The position numbers and the translations under genes are program-made. This document shows, in pieces, positions 24,082-32,477 of a stretch of DNA of 47,938 nucleotides. How positions within the stretch are numbered: the stretch's first letter is position 1; each line of letters opens with the position of its first letter. The DNA is from an uncultured Oscillospiraceae bacterium (GTDB lineage Bacteria > Bacillota > Clostridia > Oscillospirales > Acutalibacteraceae). The notes under the pieces were generated by a model. The model had not been told where the DNA came from and did not search any database. It saw nothing but the letters and a program-made list of their open reading frames with translations. The stretch covers positions 1 through 47,938 of the forward strand of contig CASFRX010000043.1 of the NCBI GenBank assembly GCA_949297075.1, written 5' to 3'.

Positions 24082-27000
24082 ATGGCCAGAAAAATGAAAA
24101 CCATGGACGGTAATAACGCTGCGGCATATGTATCCTATGCGTTTACGGAAGTTGCCGGTATCTATCCGATTACACCTTCCAGCCCCATGGCAGACTATGT
24201 TGACCAGTGGTCAGCACAGGGCGTAAAGAACATCTTCGGAACAACAGTTAAGGTTGCAGAAATGCAGTCAGAAGCAGGTGCAGCAGGTACTGTTCACGGT
24301 TCTCTTGCAGCAGGTGCTCTCACAACAACCTACACAGCTTCTCAGGGTCTCCTTCTCATGATCCCCAACATGTACAAAATCGCAGGTGAGCTTCTTCCCT
24401 GTGTTTTCCATGTTTCCGCTCGCTGCGTAGCTTCTCACGCTCTCAATATCTTTGGCGATCATTCGGATGTTTATGCATGCCGTCAGACAGGCTTTGCAAT
24501 GCTCGCTGAAACAAATACACAGGAAGTTATGGATCTCAGCGCAGTTGCTCACCTCGCTTCTATCAAGAGCCGAGTTCCTTTCCTCAACTTCTTCGACGGT
24601 TTCCGTACATCTCACGAGCTTCAGAAAATTGAAATCTGGGATTACGAAGACCTCAAGGAAATGTGCGATATGGACGCTGTCAAGGGCTTCCGTGATCGTG
24701 CTCTCAATCCCGAACATCCCGTTATGCGCGGTTCACACGAAAACGGCGATATCTTCTTCCAGCACCGTGAGGCCTGCAACAGCTATTATGATGCAGTTCC
24801 CGGTATTGTTGAAGAATACATGGGCAAGGTTAATGCTAAGCTCGGCACTAACTACCAGCTCTTCAACTACTACGGTGCGGCAGATGCTGAGCGCGTAATT
24901 ATCGCTATGGGCTCTATCTGCGATGTTGCTGAAGAGGTTATTGATTACCTTACCGCTAAGGGTGAAAAGGTCGGTCTTGTTAAGGTTCGCCTTTACCGTC
25001 CTTTCTCAGCAGAAAAGCTTGCTGCTGCTATCCCTGCAACAGCTAAGAAGATTGCTGTTCTCGACAGAACTAAGGAGCCCGGTGCTCTCGGTGAGCCTCT
25101 GTTCCTCGATGTTGTTGCCTCTCTTGCCGCTACAGGCAGATCAGGCCTTACGGTTACAGGCGGCCGCTACGGCTTAGGTTCTAAGGATACACCTCCCTCA
25201 AGCATCTTCGCAGTATACGATGAGCTTGCTAAGGACGCTCCCAAGGCTCACTTCACTCTCGGTATCAACGATGATATTACACATCTTTCACTCGAAGAAA
25301 AAGAAGCTCCCAACACAGCTGCTGAGGGCACAATCGAGTGCAAGTTCTGGGGTCTCGGCGGCGACGGTACAGTTGGCGCAAACAAAGACTCTATCAAAAT
25401 TATCGGCGACCATACCGACAAGTATGTTCAGGCTTACTTCCAGTATGACTCAAAGAAAACAGGCGGTATCACAATCTCTCACCTTCGTTTTGGTGACAGC
25501 CCCATCAAGAGCCCTTACTATATCAACAAGGCAGACTTCGTTGCTTGCCACAATCCTTCTTATGTAGAAAAAGGCTACAAGATGGTTAACGATGTTAAGC
25601 CCGGCGGTGTATTCCTTATCAACTGCCAGTGGGATGAAGCAGAGCTTGCTGCGAAGCTTCCCGCAGAGGCAAAGCGTTATATCGCTAACAACAATGTTCA
25701 GCTTTACACTGTTAACGCTATCGACCTTGCCGCACAGATCGGTCTGGGCAAGCGTACAAATACAGTTCTTCAGTCTGCTTTCTTCTCTCTTTCAAAGGTT
25801 CTTCCCGCTGAGGAAGCAATCGGCTACATGAAAGAGAAAGCACAGAAATTCATGAAGAAGGGTAAAGAAATCGTTGAGATGAACGAAAAGGCTATTGACG
25901 CAGGTGCAACAGCTTACGTTAAGATCAATGTTCCTGCTGATTGGGCAAACGCAGCTGACGATGCAGCGGCTTCCGCTTCTAAGGGCGCAGCAAAGCTCGT
26001 AAAGATGGTTGACAATATTATGAAGCCCGTCGGTCTTATGAACGGCGATTCACTTCCCGTTTCCGCATTTGCAGATCATGCAGACGGTACTTTCGAGCAG
26101 GGCGCTTCCGCTTATGAGAAACGCGGCGTTGCAGTTATGGTTCCCACTTGGGATTCCTCCAAGTGTGCTCAGTGTAACCGCTGCTCCTATGTATGTCCTC
26201 ATGCTACAATCCGTCCTTTCCTTCTCAATGATGAAGAAGCTGCAGCTGCTCCCGAGCAGGCAGTCATCGTTGATAAGAAGGCAGGCAAGGGCAAGGGCTA
26301 CAAATTCACAATTTCTGTTTCTCCCCTCGACTGTATGGGCTGCGGCGTTTGTATCGGCGTATGTCCCACAAACTCGCTCACAATGGTTCCCAGAGAGAGC
26401 CAGGATAATCAGCAGCCTGTATTCGATTACATGGTTGCAAATGTAACAGAAAAGGCAGAAGCTATTGACAACACCGTTATCGGCAGCCAGTTCAAGAAGC
26501 CTCTCCTAGAGTTCTCCGGTTCTTGTGCAGGTTGCGCAGAAACATCCTATGCTCGCCTTGTTACTCAGCTGTTCGGCGACAGAATGTATATCTCCAACGC
26601 AACAGGTTGTTCTTCAATTTGGGGCGGTCCTGCTGCAACATCTCCCTACACCACAAACGCTAAGGGTCAGGGTCCTGCATGGGCTAACTCACTGTTTGAG
26701 GATAACGCAGAACACGGCTACGGCATGCTCCTCGGTCAGAATGCTATCCGTTCCAGACTCATTGATGATGTTAAGGCTATCGCAGCTTCCGATAAGGCAA
26801 GCGACGAAGTCAAGGCAGCATGTGCAGCATACCTTGATACAGTTTCCGACGGCGCAAAGAACGGCGCAGCAGCAGATGCTCTCGTAGCTCTCCTCGACGG
26901 TTGCGAGTGCGAGCTCTGCAAGGATGTTGTTGACAACAAGGATTACCTTGCTAAAAAGTCCGTTTGGATCTTCGGCGGCGATGGTTGGGCATATGATATC

Positions 27001-27618
27001 GGCTTCGGCGGCGTTGACCATGTTCTCGCTTCCGGCCAGGATGTAAACATCATGGTATTCGATACAGAGGTTTATTCCAACACAGGCGGTCAGGCTTCCA
27101 AGGCTTCACAGATTGGTCAGGTTGCTCAGTTCGCAGCAGCAGGTAAGGCTATCGCTAAGAAGAGCCTTTCCGAAATTGCTATGAGCTACGGCTATGTATA
27201 TGTTGCTCAGATTGCTATGGGTGCTGATATGAACCAGACAATCAAGGCTATCACAGAAGCTGAAGCTTATCCCGGCCCCTCAATCATCATCGCTTACGCT
27301 CCTTGTGAGATGCACTCCATCAAGGGCGGCATGATGAACTGTCAGAGCGAGATGAAGAAGGCTGTTGAGTGCGGCTATTGGAATATGTTCCGTTACAATC
27401 CTGCTCTCAAGGCAGAGGGCAAGAATCCTTTCACAATCGATTCTAAGCCTGCTACCGGCAGCTATCGTGATTTCATCCTTGGCGAAGCTCGTTATTCTTC
27501 ACTTACTCGCTCCTTCCCCGAGCGTGCTGAAGAGCTCTTCGCACAGGCAGAAAAGGCATCTATCGACAGATACGATCACCTTCTTCGCCTCAAGGATCTC
27601 TATGCTCCCGCTGAATAA
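24082..27618 (+). CDS. nifJ: Pyruvate:ferredoxin (flavodoxin) oxidoreductase
   Basis: This 1178-residue single-chain PFOR converts pyruvate and CoA to acetyl-CoA and CO2 and passes electrons to ferredoxin, the central step of anaerobic fermentation. Domains in order: the pyruvate/TPP pyrimidine domain (GIYPITPSSPMADYVDQW, near the N-terminus), the CoA/linker region, and two [4Fe-4S] ferredoxin motifs at about 695-705 (CAQCNRCSYVCP) and 751-761 (CMGCGVCIGVCP). The TPP domain follows with SCAGCAETSYARL and GGDGWAYDIGFGG (about 965), then DTEVYSNTGGQASK. Length is normal. Perfect AGGAGG and a biased codon choice, differing from neighbours, indicate high expression. Its likely electron acceptor is encoded just downstream. 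Confidence 0.99.
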   Translation: MARKMKTMDGNNAAAYVSYAFTEVAGIYPITPSSPMADYVDQWSAQGVKNIFGTTVKVAEMQSEAGAAGTVHGSLAAGALTTTYTASQGLLLMIPNMYKIAGELLPCVFHVSARCVASHALNIFGDHSDVYACRQTGFAMLAETNTQEVMDLSAVAHLASIKSRVPFLNFFDGFRTSHELQKIEIWDYEDLKEMCDMDAVKGFRDRALNPEHPVMRGSHENGDIFFQHREACNSYYDAVPGIVEEYMGKVNAKLGTNYQLFNYYGAADAERVIIAMGSICDVAEEVIDYLTAKGEKVGLVKVRLYRPFSAEKLAAAIPATAKKIAVLDRTKEPGALGEPLFLDVVASLAATGRSGLTVTGGRYGLGSKDTPPSSIFAVYDELAKDAPKAHFTLGINDDITHLSLEEKEAPNTAAEGTIECKFWGLGGDGTVGANKDSIKIIGDHTDKYVQAYFQYDSKKTGGITISHLRFGDSPIKSPYYINKADFVACHNPSYVEKGYKMVNDVKPGGVFLINCQWDEAELAAKLPAEAKRYIANNNVQLYTVNAIDLAAQIGLGKRTNTVLQSAFFSLSKVLPAEEAIGYMKEKAQKFMKKGKEIVEMNEKAIDAGATAYVKINVPADWANAADDAAASASKGAAKLVKMVDNIMKPVGLMNGDSLPVSAFADHADGTFEQGASAYEKRGVAVMVPTWDSSKCAQCNRCSYVCPHATIRPFLLNDEEAAAAPEQAVIVDKKAGKGKGYKFTISVSPLDCMGCGVCIGVCPTNSLTMVPRESQDNQQPVFDYMVANVTEKAEAIDNTVIGSQFKKPLLEFSGSCAGCAETSYARLVTQLFGDRMYISNATGCSSIWGGPAATSPYTTNAKGQGPAWANSLFEDNAEHGYGMLLGQNAIRSRLIDDVKAIAASDKASDEVKAACAAYLDTVSDGAKNGAAADALVALLDGCECELCKDVVDNKDYLAKKSVWIFGGDGWAYDIGFGGVDHVLASGQDVNIMVFDTEVYSNTGGQASKASQIGQVAQFAAAGKAIAKKSLSEIAMSYGYVYVAQIAMGADMNQTIKAITEAEAYPGPSIIIAYAPCEMHSIKGGMMNCQSEMKKAVECGYWNMFRYNPALKAEGKNPFTIDSKPATGSYRDFILGEARYSSLTRSFPERAEELFAQAEKASIDRYDHLLRLKDLYAPAE

Positions 27619-27632
27619 TGCAGTAAATATAC

Positions 27633-27660
27633 TTGCATTTTCAAAATAGTATGGTAAAAT
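27633..27660 (+). promoter_or_regulatory. Possible promoter for the ferredoxin gene
   Basis: TTGCAT (27633-27638) and TAAAAT (27655-27660) are separated by 16 bases. It would let ferredoxin be made independently of PFOR. Confidence 0.5.
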
Positions 27661-27692
27661 AATTCCAAATATTAAACAGGAGGATTACAGTC

Positions 27693-27863
27693 ATGGCATA
27701 CGTTATTTCCGACGATTGCATCTCTTGCGGCGCATGTGCAGCAGATTGCCCTGTAGGCGCAATTTCAGAGGGCGACGGCAAGTATGTTATCGATGCTGAT
27801 ACTTGCATCGATTGCGGTGCTTGTGCAGGTTCATGCCCCGTAGGCGCACCCCAGGAGGGCTAA
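27693..27863 (+). CDS. Clostridial-type 2[4Fe-4S] ferredoxin
   Basis: This 56-residue low-potential electron carrier has both classical cluster motifs: CISCGACAADCPVGAI near the N-terminus and CIDCGACAGSCPVGAP near the C-terminus. That gives eight cysteines in the C-x2-C-x2-C-x3-CP pattern. Length matches the clostridial ferredoxins. ATG has a perfect AGGAGG 9 bases upstream. It lies 74 bases after PFOR, fitting a role as its electron acceptor, and is followed by a strong terminator. Confidence 0.98.
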   Translation: MAYVISDDCISCGACAADCPVGAISEGDGKYVIDADTCIDCGACAGSCPVGAPQEG

Positions 27864-27891
27864 GCCTAATCGCTTAACAGCATATTGAAAG

Positions 27892-27928
27892 AAAAACCAC
27901 CTAAGCAAAAGAGCTTAGGTGGTTTTTT
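27892..27928 (+). terminator. Strong terminator after ferredoxin
   Basis: A perfect 11-base stem (27896-27906 with 27913-27923) and a 6-base loop, followed by a T6 run. An A-run precedes the stem. Confidence 0.92.
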
Positions 27929-27959
27929 GTTGCTTCCCGGCTTCTTGTGTAACTTATAC

Positions 27960-28082
27960 TAAAAGCTATTGAATTGTGTGCGAATAAATGTTCACCACAA
28001 CATATTCTCTTGGTAAAAATTGCTTGCAAAAAAAGCCGCAAAAAATTAAAAATCAAAGAGATAATTTAGTAAAAGCTATTGA
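27960..28082 (+). repeat. Two 13-base direct repeats upstream of mraZ
   Basis: TAAAAGCTATTGA occurs at 27960-27972 and again at 28070-28082, where it runs into the -35 box of the mraZ promoter. The 110-base spacing and promoter position suggest a binding site or a duplicated promoter part. The rest of the gap between ferredoxin and mraZ (27864-28173) holds only the terminator and promoter listed. Confidence 0.4.
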
Positions 28083-28107
28083 CTATTATGCTTGAGAAGC
28101 ATATAAT
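28079..28107 (+). promoter_or_regulatory. Sigma-A promoter of the mraZ cell-wall/division cluster
   Basis: TTGACT (28079-28084) and a perfect TATAAT (28102-28107) are separated by 17 bases, 66 bases before mraZ. It is the best match to consensus in front of the cluster. Confidence 0.85.
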
Positions 28108-28173
28108 AAGAGCAAATAGGAGTGAAAATACACCGATTAAGAGCAAAATTACATAAATAGGGAGGTGAAGAGC

Positions 28174-28623
28174 ATGGCATATAGGAAATTTAAAGGCACA
28201 TACCATCACGGTTTGGATGCCAAAAACAGAATGTTTATTCCTGTTAAGTACCGAGAGGTGCTTGGCAGCAGCTTTGTTATTTGCCGTGCTCCCTACCCGA
28301 ATAAAGGGCTTTACGCTTTCCCCGAAGAAACATGGGACGAGCTTTGCGAGGAGCTTGACGAAAAAAGCGCAAACGGCGAGCTTACCGAAAAGCAGGAATG
28401 GGAACGCAGAGATATGTACCGTTACTCAGATGATGTCAAAATGGACTCTCAGGGCAGAATTACTATTACTAAAGAGTGGTGCGATTACGCAGAACTTAAA
28501 GATGAGGTAATTATTATCGGTAACATGAAGCACCTTGAATTTTGGGATCCCGAAATCTTTGCAAAGGCAGAGGAAGAAAGCCATAAGGACAGGGTGGTCG
28601 GCACGCCTAAGCTTAATTTCTGA
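28174..28623 (+). CDS. mraZ: Transcriptional regulator MraZ
   Basis: MraZ (149 residues) forms a ring of AbrB-like domains and binds DNA at the head of the division/cell-wall operon, usually repressing it. Both half-domains are visible: FKGTYHHGLDAKNRMFIPVKY (residues about 5-25, split at GLD) and DVKMDSQGRITI (about 90-101). ATG 28174 has GGAGG 8 bases upstream; a GTG at 28165 lies within that site and is rejected. Autorepression through repeats upstream of the promoter is typical of the family, but here only the two TAAAAGCTATTGA copies are seen. Confidence 0.96.
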   Translation: MAYRKFKGTYHHGLDAKNRMFIPVKYREVLGSSFVICRAPYPNKGLYAFPEETWDELCEELDEKSANGELTEKQEWERRDMYRYSDDVKMDSQGRITITKEWCDYAELKDEVIIIGNMKHLEFWDPEIFAKAEEESHKDRVVGTPKLNF

Positions 28624-28638
28624 CGGTCGGTGTAAAAA

Positions 28639-29562
28639 ATGATGGAGTTCAATCACAAACCTGTTTTATTCGATGAAACTATAGATGCACTTAATATAAG
28701 ACCGAATTCAATCGTAGTCGACTGCACAACAGGCGGAGGAGGCCACAGTGCGGCGGCACTTGAAAAACTCGGTTCAAGCGGCCGTTTGATCGCTATTGAC
28801 CGTGACCCTGATGCAATAGCTGTGCTCAAAGAACGCTTTGCAGGGGACGAAAGAGTAACACTTGTACACGATACTTTTTTTAACATAGAGCTTATTCTTC
28901 ACAGATTAGGTGTGGAAAAGGTTGACAGCATTATGGCTGATTTGGGCGTCAGCTCCTATCAGCTTGATACTCCCGAAAGGGGCTTTTCTTTCCATAATGA
29001 TGCTCTCCTTGATATGAGAATGAGCAAAGAGGGCAGAAGCGCCGCAGATTTGGTAAACGAGCTTTCTGCCGATGAGCTTAAAAGAATAATATACACATAC
29101 GGTGAAGAAAAATTTGCGCCTCGCATTTCTGCTGCTATTGTTCGTGAGCGTGAAAACGGCAGAATTGAAACTACCTTGCAGTTGGCAGAAATTATAAAAT
29201 CTGCTTATCCGGCTGCGGCTCGGCGTGACGGGCATCCGGCTCGGAAAACCTTTCAGGCGCTTCGCATTGAGGTAAATGGAGAATTGAGTAACCTTGATTC
29301 ATCGGTGCGTGCAATGTTTAATTCGCTATCTAGCGGCGGCAGGTTGGCAATCATCAGCTTCCATTCGCTTGAAGATAAAATAATCAAAAATGCCTTTTCT
29401 GACTTCACTGTTGGTTGCACCTGCCCGCCGGACTTTCCTGTTTGCGTTTGCGGTAAAAAGCCGCAGGGCAAAACATTTAAGCCTAAAACGGCAACAAAAG
29501 AAGAACTTGAAATTAATCCCAGAAGCCGCAGCGCAAAGCTGAGGACTATCGAGAAGTTATAA
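28639..29562 (+). CDS. rsmH: 16S rRNA (cytosine(1402)-N4)-methyltransferase
   Basis: RsmH (307 residues) methylates C1402 in the decoding centre. It has the MEFNHKPVLFDETI N-terminus, the SAM loop DCTTGGGGHSAAAL, ADLGVSSYQLDTPERGFSF, RRDGHPARKTFQALRI and FHSLEDKIIK, all hallmarks of MraW/RsmH. It follows mraZ by 15 bases, as almost always. Two adjacent ATGs (28639 and 28642) are both possible starts. Confidence 0.97.
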   Translation: MMEFNHKPVLFDETIDALNIRPNSIVVDCTTGGGGHSAAALEKLGSSGRLIAIDRDPDAIAVLKERFAGDERVTLVHDTFFNIELILHRLGVEKVDSIMADLGVSSYQLDTPERGFSFHNDALLDMRMSKEGRSAADLVNELSADELKRIIYTYGEEKFAPRISAAIVRERENGRIETTLQLAEIIKSAYPAAARRDGHPARKTFQALRIEVNGELSNLDSSVRAMFNSLSSGGRLAIISFHSLEDKIIKNAFSDFTVGCTCPPDFPVCVCGKKPQGKTFKPKTATKEELEINPRSRSAKLRTIEKL

Positions 29563-29586
29563 AATATTTTTATGGAGGAAAATGCC

Positions 29587-30042
29587 TTGGCAAACTATAT
29601 AAATGAAAATGTAGCCTATGATTTTGATAGATTTACATCTGCTGCACCGAAAAAAGAGCAACAAACAGCTCAGCCTGCACGCCCTCATCTCGTAAAACCT
29701 CAGCGCAAAACTCAGCAGGATATCAAAGCTGAAAAACGCAGTAACCTCCAAAAAATAGCAAAGCTTCTGATTGTTGCCGCTATTTGCCTGAGCTTTATAT
29801 TGCCTAATATTCACTACAGGCTTGAAATTAACGAGCTTAACGGCTCTATAATCAGCTTAGACAAGGAGCTTAACGAAAAGAAAAGCGAAAACGCACGCCT
29901 TAACATGGCTTTGAACGCTAAGATTTCCCCTGAGAATGTAAAAGACTATGCGGAAAATGTGCTCGGAATGGTAAAAAGAGAGCGCTATCAGATAGTTTAT
30001 TTCGACCTTGATAATGGTAATGAAATAATACCTGCACAGTAA
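29587..30042 (+). CDS. ftsL: FtsL-like cell-division protein
   Basis: A bitopic protein of 151 residues with a basic, Gln/Pro-rich cytoplasmic part, one membrane helix (about 57-75) and an extracellular coiled coil (about 78-111: LEINELNGSIISLDKELNEKK), the FtsL/DivIC layout. FtsL links the FtsQ group to the FtsW-transpeptidase pair. An ATG at 29572 lies in frame, but it overlaps the strong TGGAGGAAA that sits correctly before TTG 29587, so TTG is preferred. Sequence identity in this family is low; position between rsmH and the transpeptidase gene carries much of the call. Confidence 0.85.
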   Translation: MANYINENVAYDFDRFTSAAPKKEQQTAQPARPHLVKPQRKTQQDIKAEKRSNLQKIAKLLIVAAICLSFILPNIHYRLEINELNGSIISLDKELNEKKSENARLNMALNAKISPENVKDYAENVLGMVKRERYQIVYFDLDNGNEIIPAQ

Positions 30043-30080
30043 TATATTAAGGTTAAAAATAATAATATATGTAATTGCAG

Positions 30081-30117
30081 GACGGGAGTTAGGTTAATAG
30101 CTGGCTCTCGTCATTTT
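30081..30117 (+). promoter_or_regulatory. Hairpin between ftsL and the transpeptidase gene
   Basis: A 12-base stem (30081-30092 with 30101-30112, three G-T pairs) is followed by ATTTTG within a 128-base gap in an otherwise tight cluster. It may be a weak terminator or an RNA-processing site. Confidence 0.45.
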
Positions 30118-30170
30118 GAACTTTTAGTGCAGCGTCGAATTTTTGGATTTTTGTGAAAGGAAAGAGAGCT

Positions 30171-32447
30171 ATGTCATCAAAACCGTCTAAATTGATGCTT
30201 AAACGAGCTGCTTTAATTTTGGCTCTTGTTGTTATTATTGGCTTTGGAACGGGCGTTGTTCGGCTTGCTAAGCTGCAGCTTGTTGACGGTAACGAATACA
30301 GAGAAAAGGCTGAGCTTGAAATGTTGGGTGACAGCTCTGTTCAGGCCTTGAGGGGAACTATATACGATTGCAACAACAGAGTGCTTGCTAAAAGCGCCAG
30401 CGCATGGCGTGTATTTATTGACCCCAGAAGCCTTTACAACAGCATCGAAAAAGAGGGAAAAACCGAGGCTGAATTTGAAGCCGCTGTTGAAGCGAAGCGT
30501 CAGCTTGTGGCAAGCGGTCTTGCAAATATATTGGAGGTTGACGGAGAGACTCTTCTTGAAAAAGCAAGGAAAACCGGCAGCGGTGACGAAACAGTTAAAG
30601 GCGAAATAGAGCTTGAACTTAAAAACAAGGTCAGCAAGTTTGTTTCCGAAAATAAGCTTTACGACTGTGTAGGTATTCAGCCGGATACCAAGCGCTATTA
30701 TCCCAATAACAGCCTTGCTTCAACCATTATCGGCTTTACAGGTGCCGACGGCAAGGGCATAGCAGGGCTTGAGATTAAATACGATTCCGTGCTTACGGGT
30801 GTACCGGGCAGAGTTATATCTGCAAAAAGCGGTTCAATGAGTGCTATGCCTATTGAATATACAGCTAATTATGAATCGCAGCAGGGCACCAGCCTTGTGC
30901 TGACCATTGACTCCACTATTCAGGAGCTGCTCGAAAAGGAACTTGAAAAAGCCCGTGAGGGTGCGCAGGCAAATGCGGCCTACGGTCTTGTTATGGATGT
31001 TGAAACAGGCGGAATTTTGGCAATGTCCAATCAGCTTGATTACAATTTGAACGAGCCTTACACCGTGTGCAATGAAGAGGCTTTAGCTGAAATTGAGGCA
31101 ATAGAAGATGAAGAAGAACAAAGGCAGGCTTTGATAAATGCACGCTATGCACAGTGGCGAAACAGAACGATAAGCGATACATATGAGCCGGGTTCAGTTT
31201 TTAAGGTTATTACTCTTGCCGCTGCTCTCGAAGAAGGCGTAGTCAATGAGAATACATCTTATAGCTGCAGCGGCGGTATTCAGGTTGCGGATAACTATAT
31301 CAAATGCCACAAGCGTGACGGCCACGGAAGTCAAAATCTTCAAAAAGGTCTTATGAATTCCTGCAACCCGTTCTTTATCACTATCGGTCAGAAGCTCGGC
31401 GTTGAGAAATTTTGTGAATATTTTGAGGCTTTTGGCTTTACTCAAAAAACAGGCATTGATTTAACAGGTGAAGCCGCTCCTAAGGCGGGCGTAACCTATC
31501 ACGAGCAGAAGAACATGGGTATTTCCCAGCTTTCCAGCGCTTCTTTCGGTCAGACATTCCAGGTAAGCCCCATTCAGATGATTACAGCTATTGCCGCTAT
31601 AGCTAACGGCGGTAAGCTGATACAGCCCTATGTTGTGGCGAAACAGCTTGATGAAAAGGGCAACATAATCAAAGAAACACAGCCTATAGTTAAGCGTCAG
31701 GTAGTTTCCGAATCTACAGCCAAACGGGTTTTGACAATGATGGAGGCTGTTGTAAGCGCAGGTACGGGTAAAAATGCTTATGTTGCAGGCTTCCATGTAG
31801 CAGGCAAAACCGGTACATCTCAGAAAATCGGTGCAGGTAACGGTCAGTATGTTTCATCTTTCGCCTGCGTTGCTCCCGCCGATGACCCCAAGGTTGCAAT
31901 ACTTATTACCATTGATGAGCCTGTAGGTCAGATTAACGGCGGTCAGATTGCAGCTCCTGTTGCGGCAACGCTTGTTGAAGAGGTTATGGCTTATTTGAGC
32001 GTTGAGCCCGAATATACAGAAGAAGAGCAAAATCTTATTGATGTTGCGGCTCCTGCTTTAGTAGGCAGAACTGTTGCAGATGCAAAGGAAATTGCCGCTG
32101 ACGAAAACATGAATGTAAAAGTAGTCGGCAACGGCGAAAATGTTATTAAGCAAATTCCCGGCTACGGTCAGACAATGCCTCGAAACGGCGTGGTTATTCT
32201 CTATACGGATGACCGGGAAGAGGAAATGACTACAGTGCCCGATTTCACGGGAATGAGTCTTTCTATGGCTCGTAAAAGTGCGAATTATTTGGGAATTAAC
32301 CTTAATATATCAGGTAACGCTTTTTCGGGCTCTGATATTTTGGCCTACAGTCAGGATATCGCCAAAGATACCTCTGTAAAATACGGTACGGTTGTTACTG
32401 TCTATTTCAAAGCTTATTCAGGGGTTTCGGACTCCGTTTACGGATAA
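30171..32447 (+). CDS. Division transpeptidase (class B penicillin-binding protein) with PASTA domains
   Basis: This 758-residue protein crosslinks septal peptidoglycan. One membrane anchor (about 11-32) and a dimerisation domain (about 55-240) precede the transpeptidase. Active-site motifs are SVFK (Ser342-Lys345), SCN (397-399) and KTGTS (546-550). Two PASTA domains follow at about 626-680 and 686-747. The layout matches PBP2x/SpoVD-type proteins, and the cluster position favours vegetative division. A spore-cortex role cannot be excluded, since no second pbp gene is here. ATG 30171 is preferred over GTG 30153 because AAAGGA lies between them. An Asp/Glu-rich insert (about 301-325) separates the two halves before the active serine. 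Confidence 0.93.
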   Translation: MSSKPSKLMLKRAALILALVVIIGFGTGVVRLAKLQLVDGNEYREKAELEMLGDSSVQALRGTIYDCNNRVLAKSASAWRVFIDPRSLYNSIEKEGKTEAEFEAAVEAKRQLVASGLANILEVDGETLLEKARKTGSGDETVKGEIELELKNKVSKFVSENKLYDCVGIQPDTKRYYPNNSLASTIIGFTGADGKGIAGLEIKYDSVLTGVPGRVISAKSGSMSAMPIEYTANYESQQGTSLVLTIDSTIQELLEKELEKAREGAQANAAYGLVMDVETGGILAMSNQLDYNLNEPYTVCNEEALAEIEAIEDEEEQRQALINARYAQWRNRTISDTYEPGSVFKVITLAAALEEGVVNENTSYSCSGGIQVADNYIKCHKRDGHGSQNLQKGLMNSCNPFFITIGQKLGVEKFCEYFEAFGFTQKTGIDLTGEAAPKAGVTYHEQKNMGISQLSSASFGQTFQVSPIQMITAIAAIANGGKLIQPYVVAKQLDEKGNIIKETQPIVKRQVVSESTAKRVLTMMEAVVSAGTGKNAYVAGFHVAGKTGTSQKIGAGNGQYVSSFACVAPADDPKVAILITIDEPVGQINGGQIAAPVAATLVEEVMAYLSVEPEYTEEEQNLIDVAAPALVGRTVADAKEIAADENMNVKVVGNGENVIKQIPGYGQTMPRNGVVILYTDDREEEMTTVPDFTGMSLSMARKSANYLGINLNISGNAFSGSDILAYSQDIAKDTSVKYGTVVTVYFKAYSGVSDSVYG

Positions 32448-32477
32448 AAGTTATATATTATAAGCGAGGAAAAGTAA

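Noticed and set aside
24268..27649. Many open frames of 80-150 codons inside PFOR on both strands
   Set aside because: They arise from the biased codon choice of PFOR. Their translations are low-complexity (Leu, Ser, Arg runs), and PFOR itself is continuous and full length.
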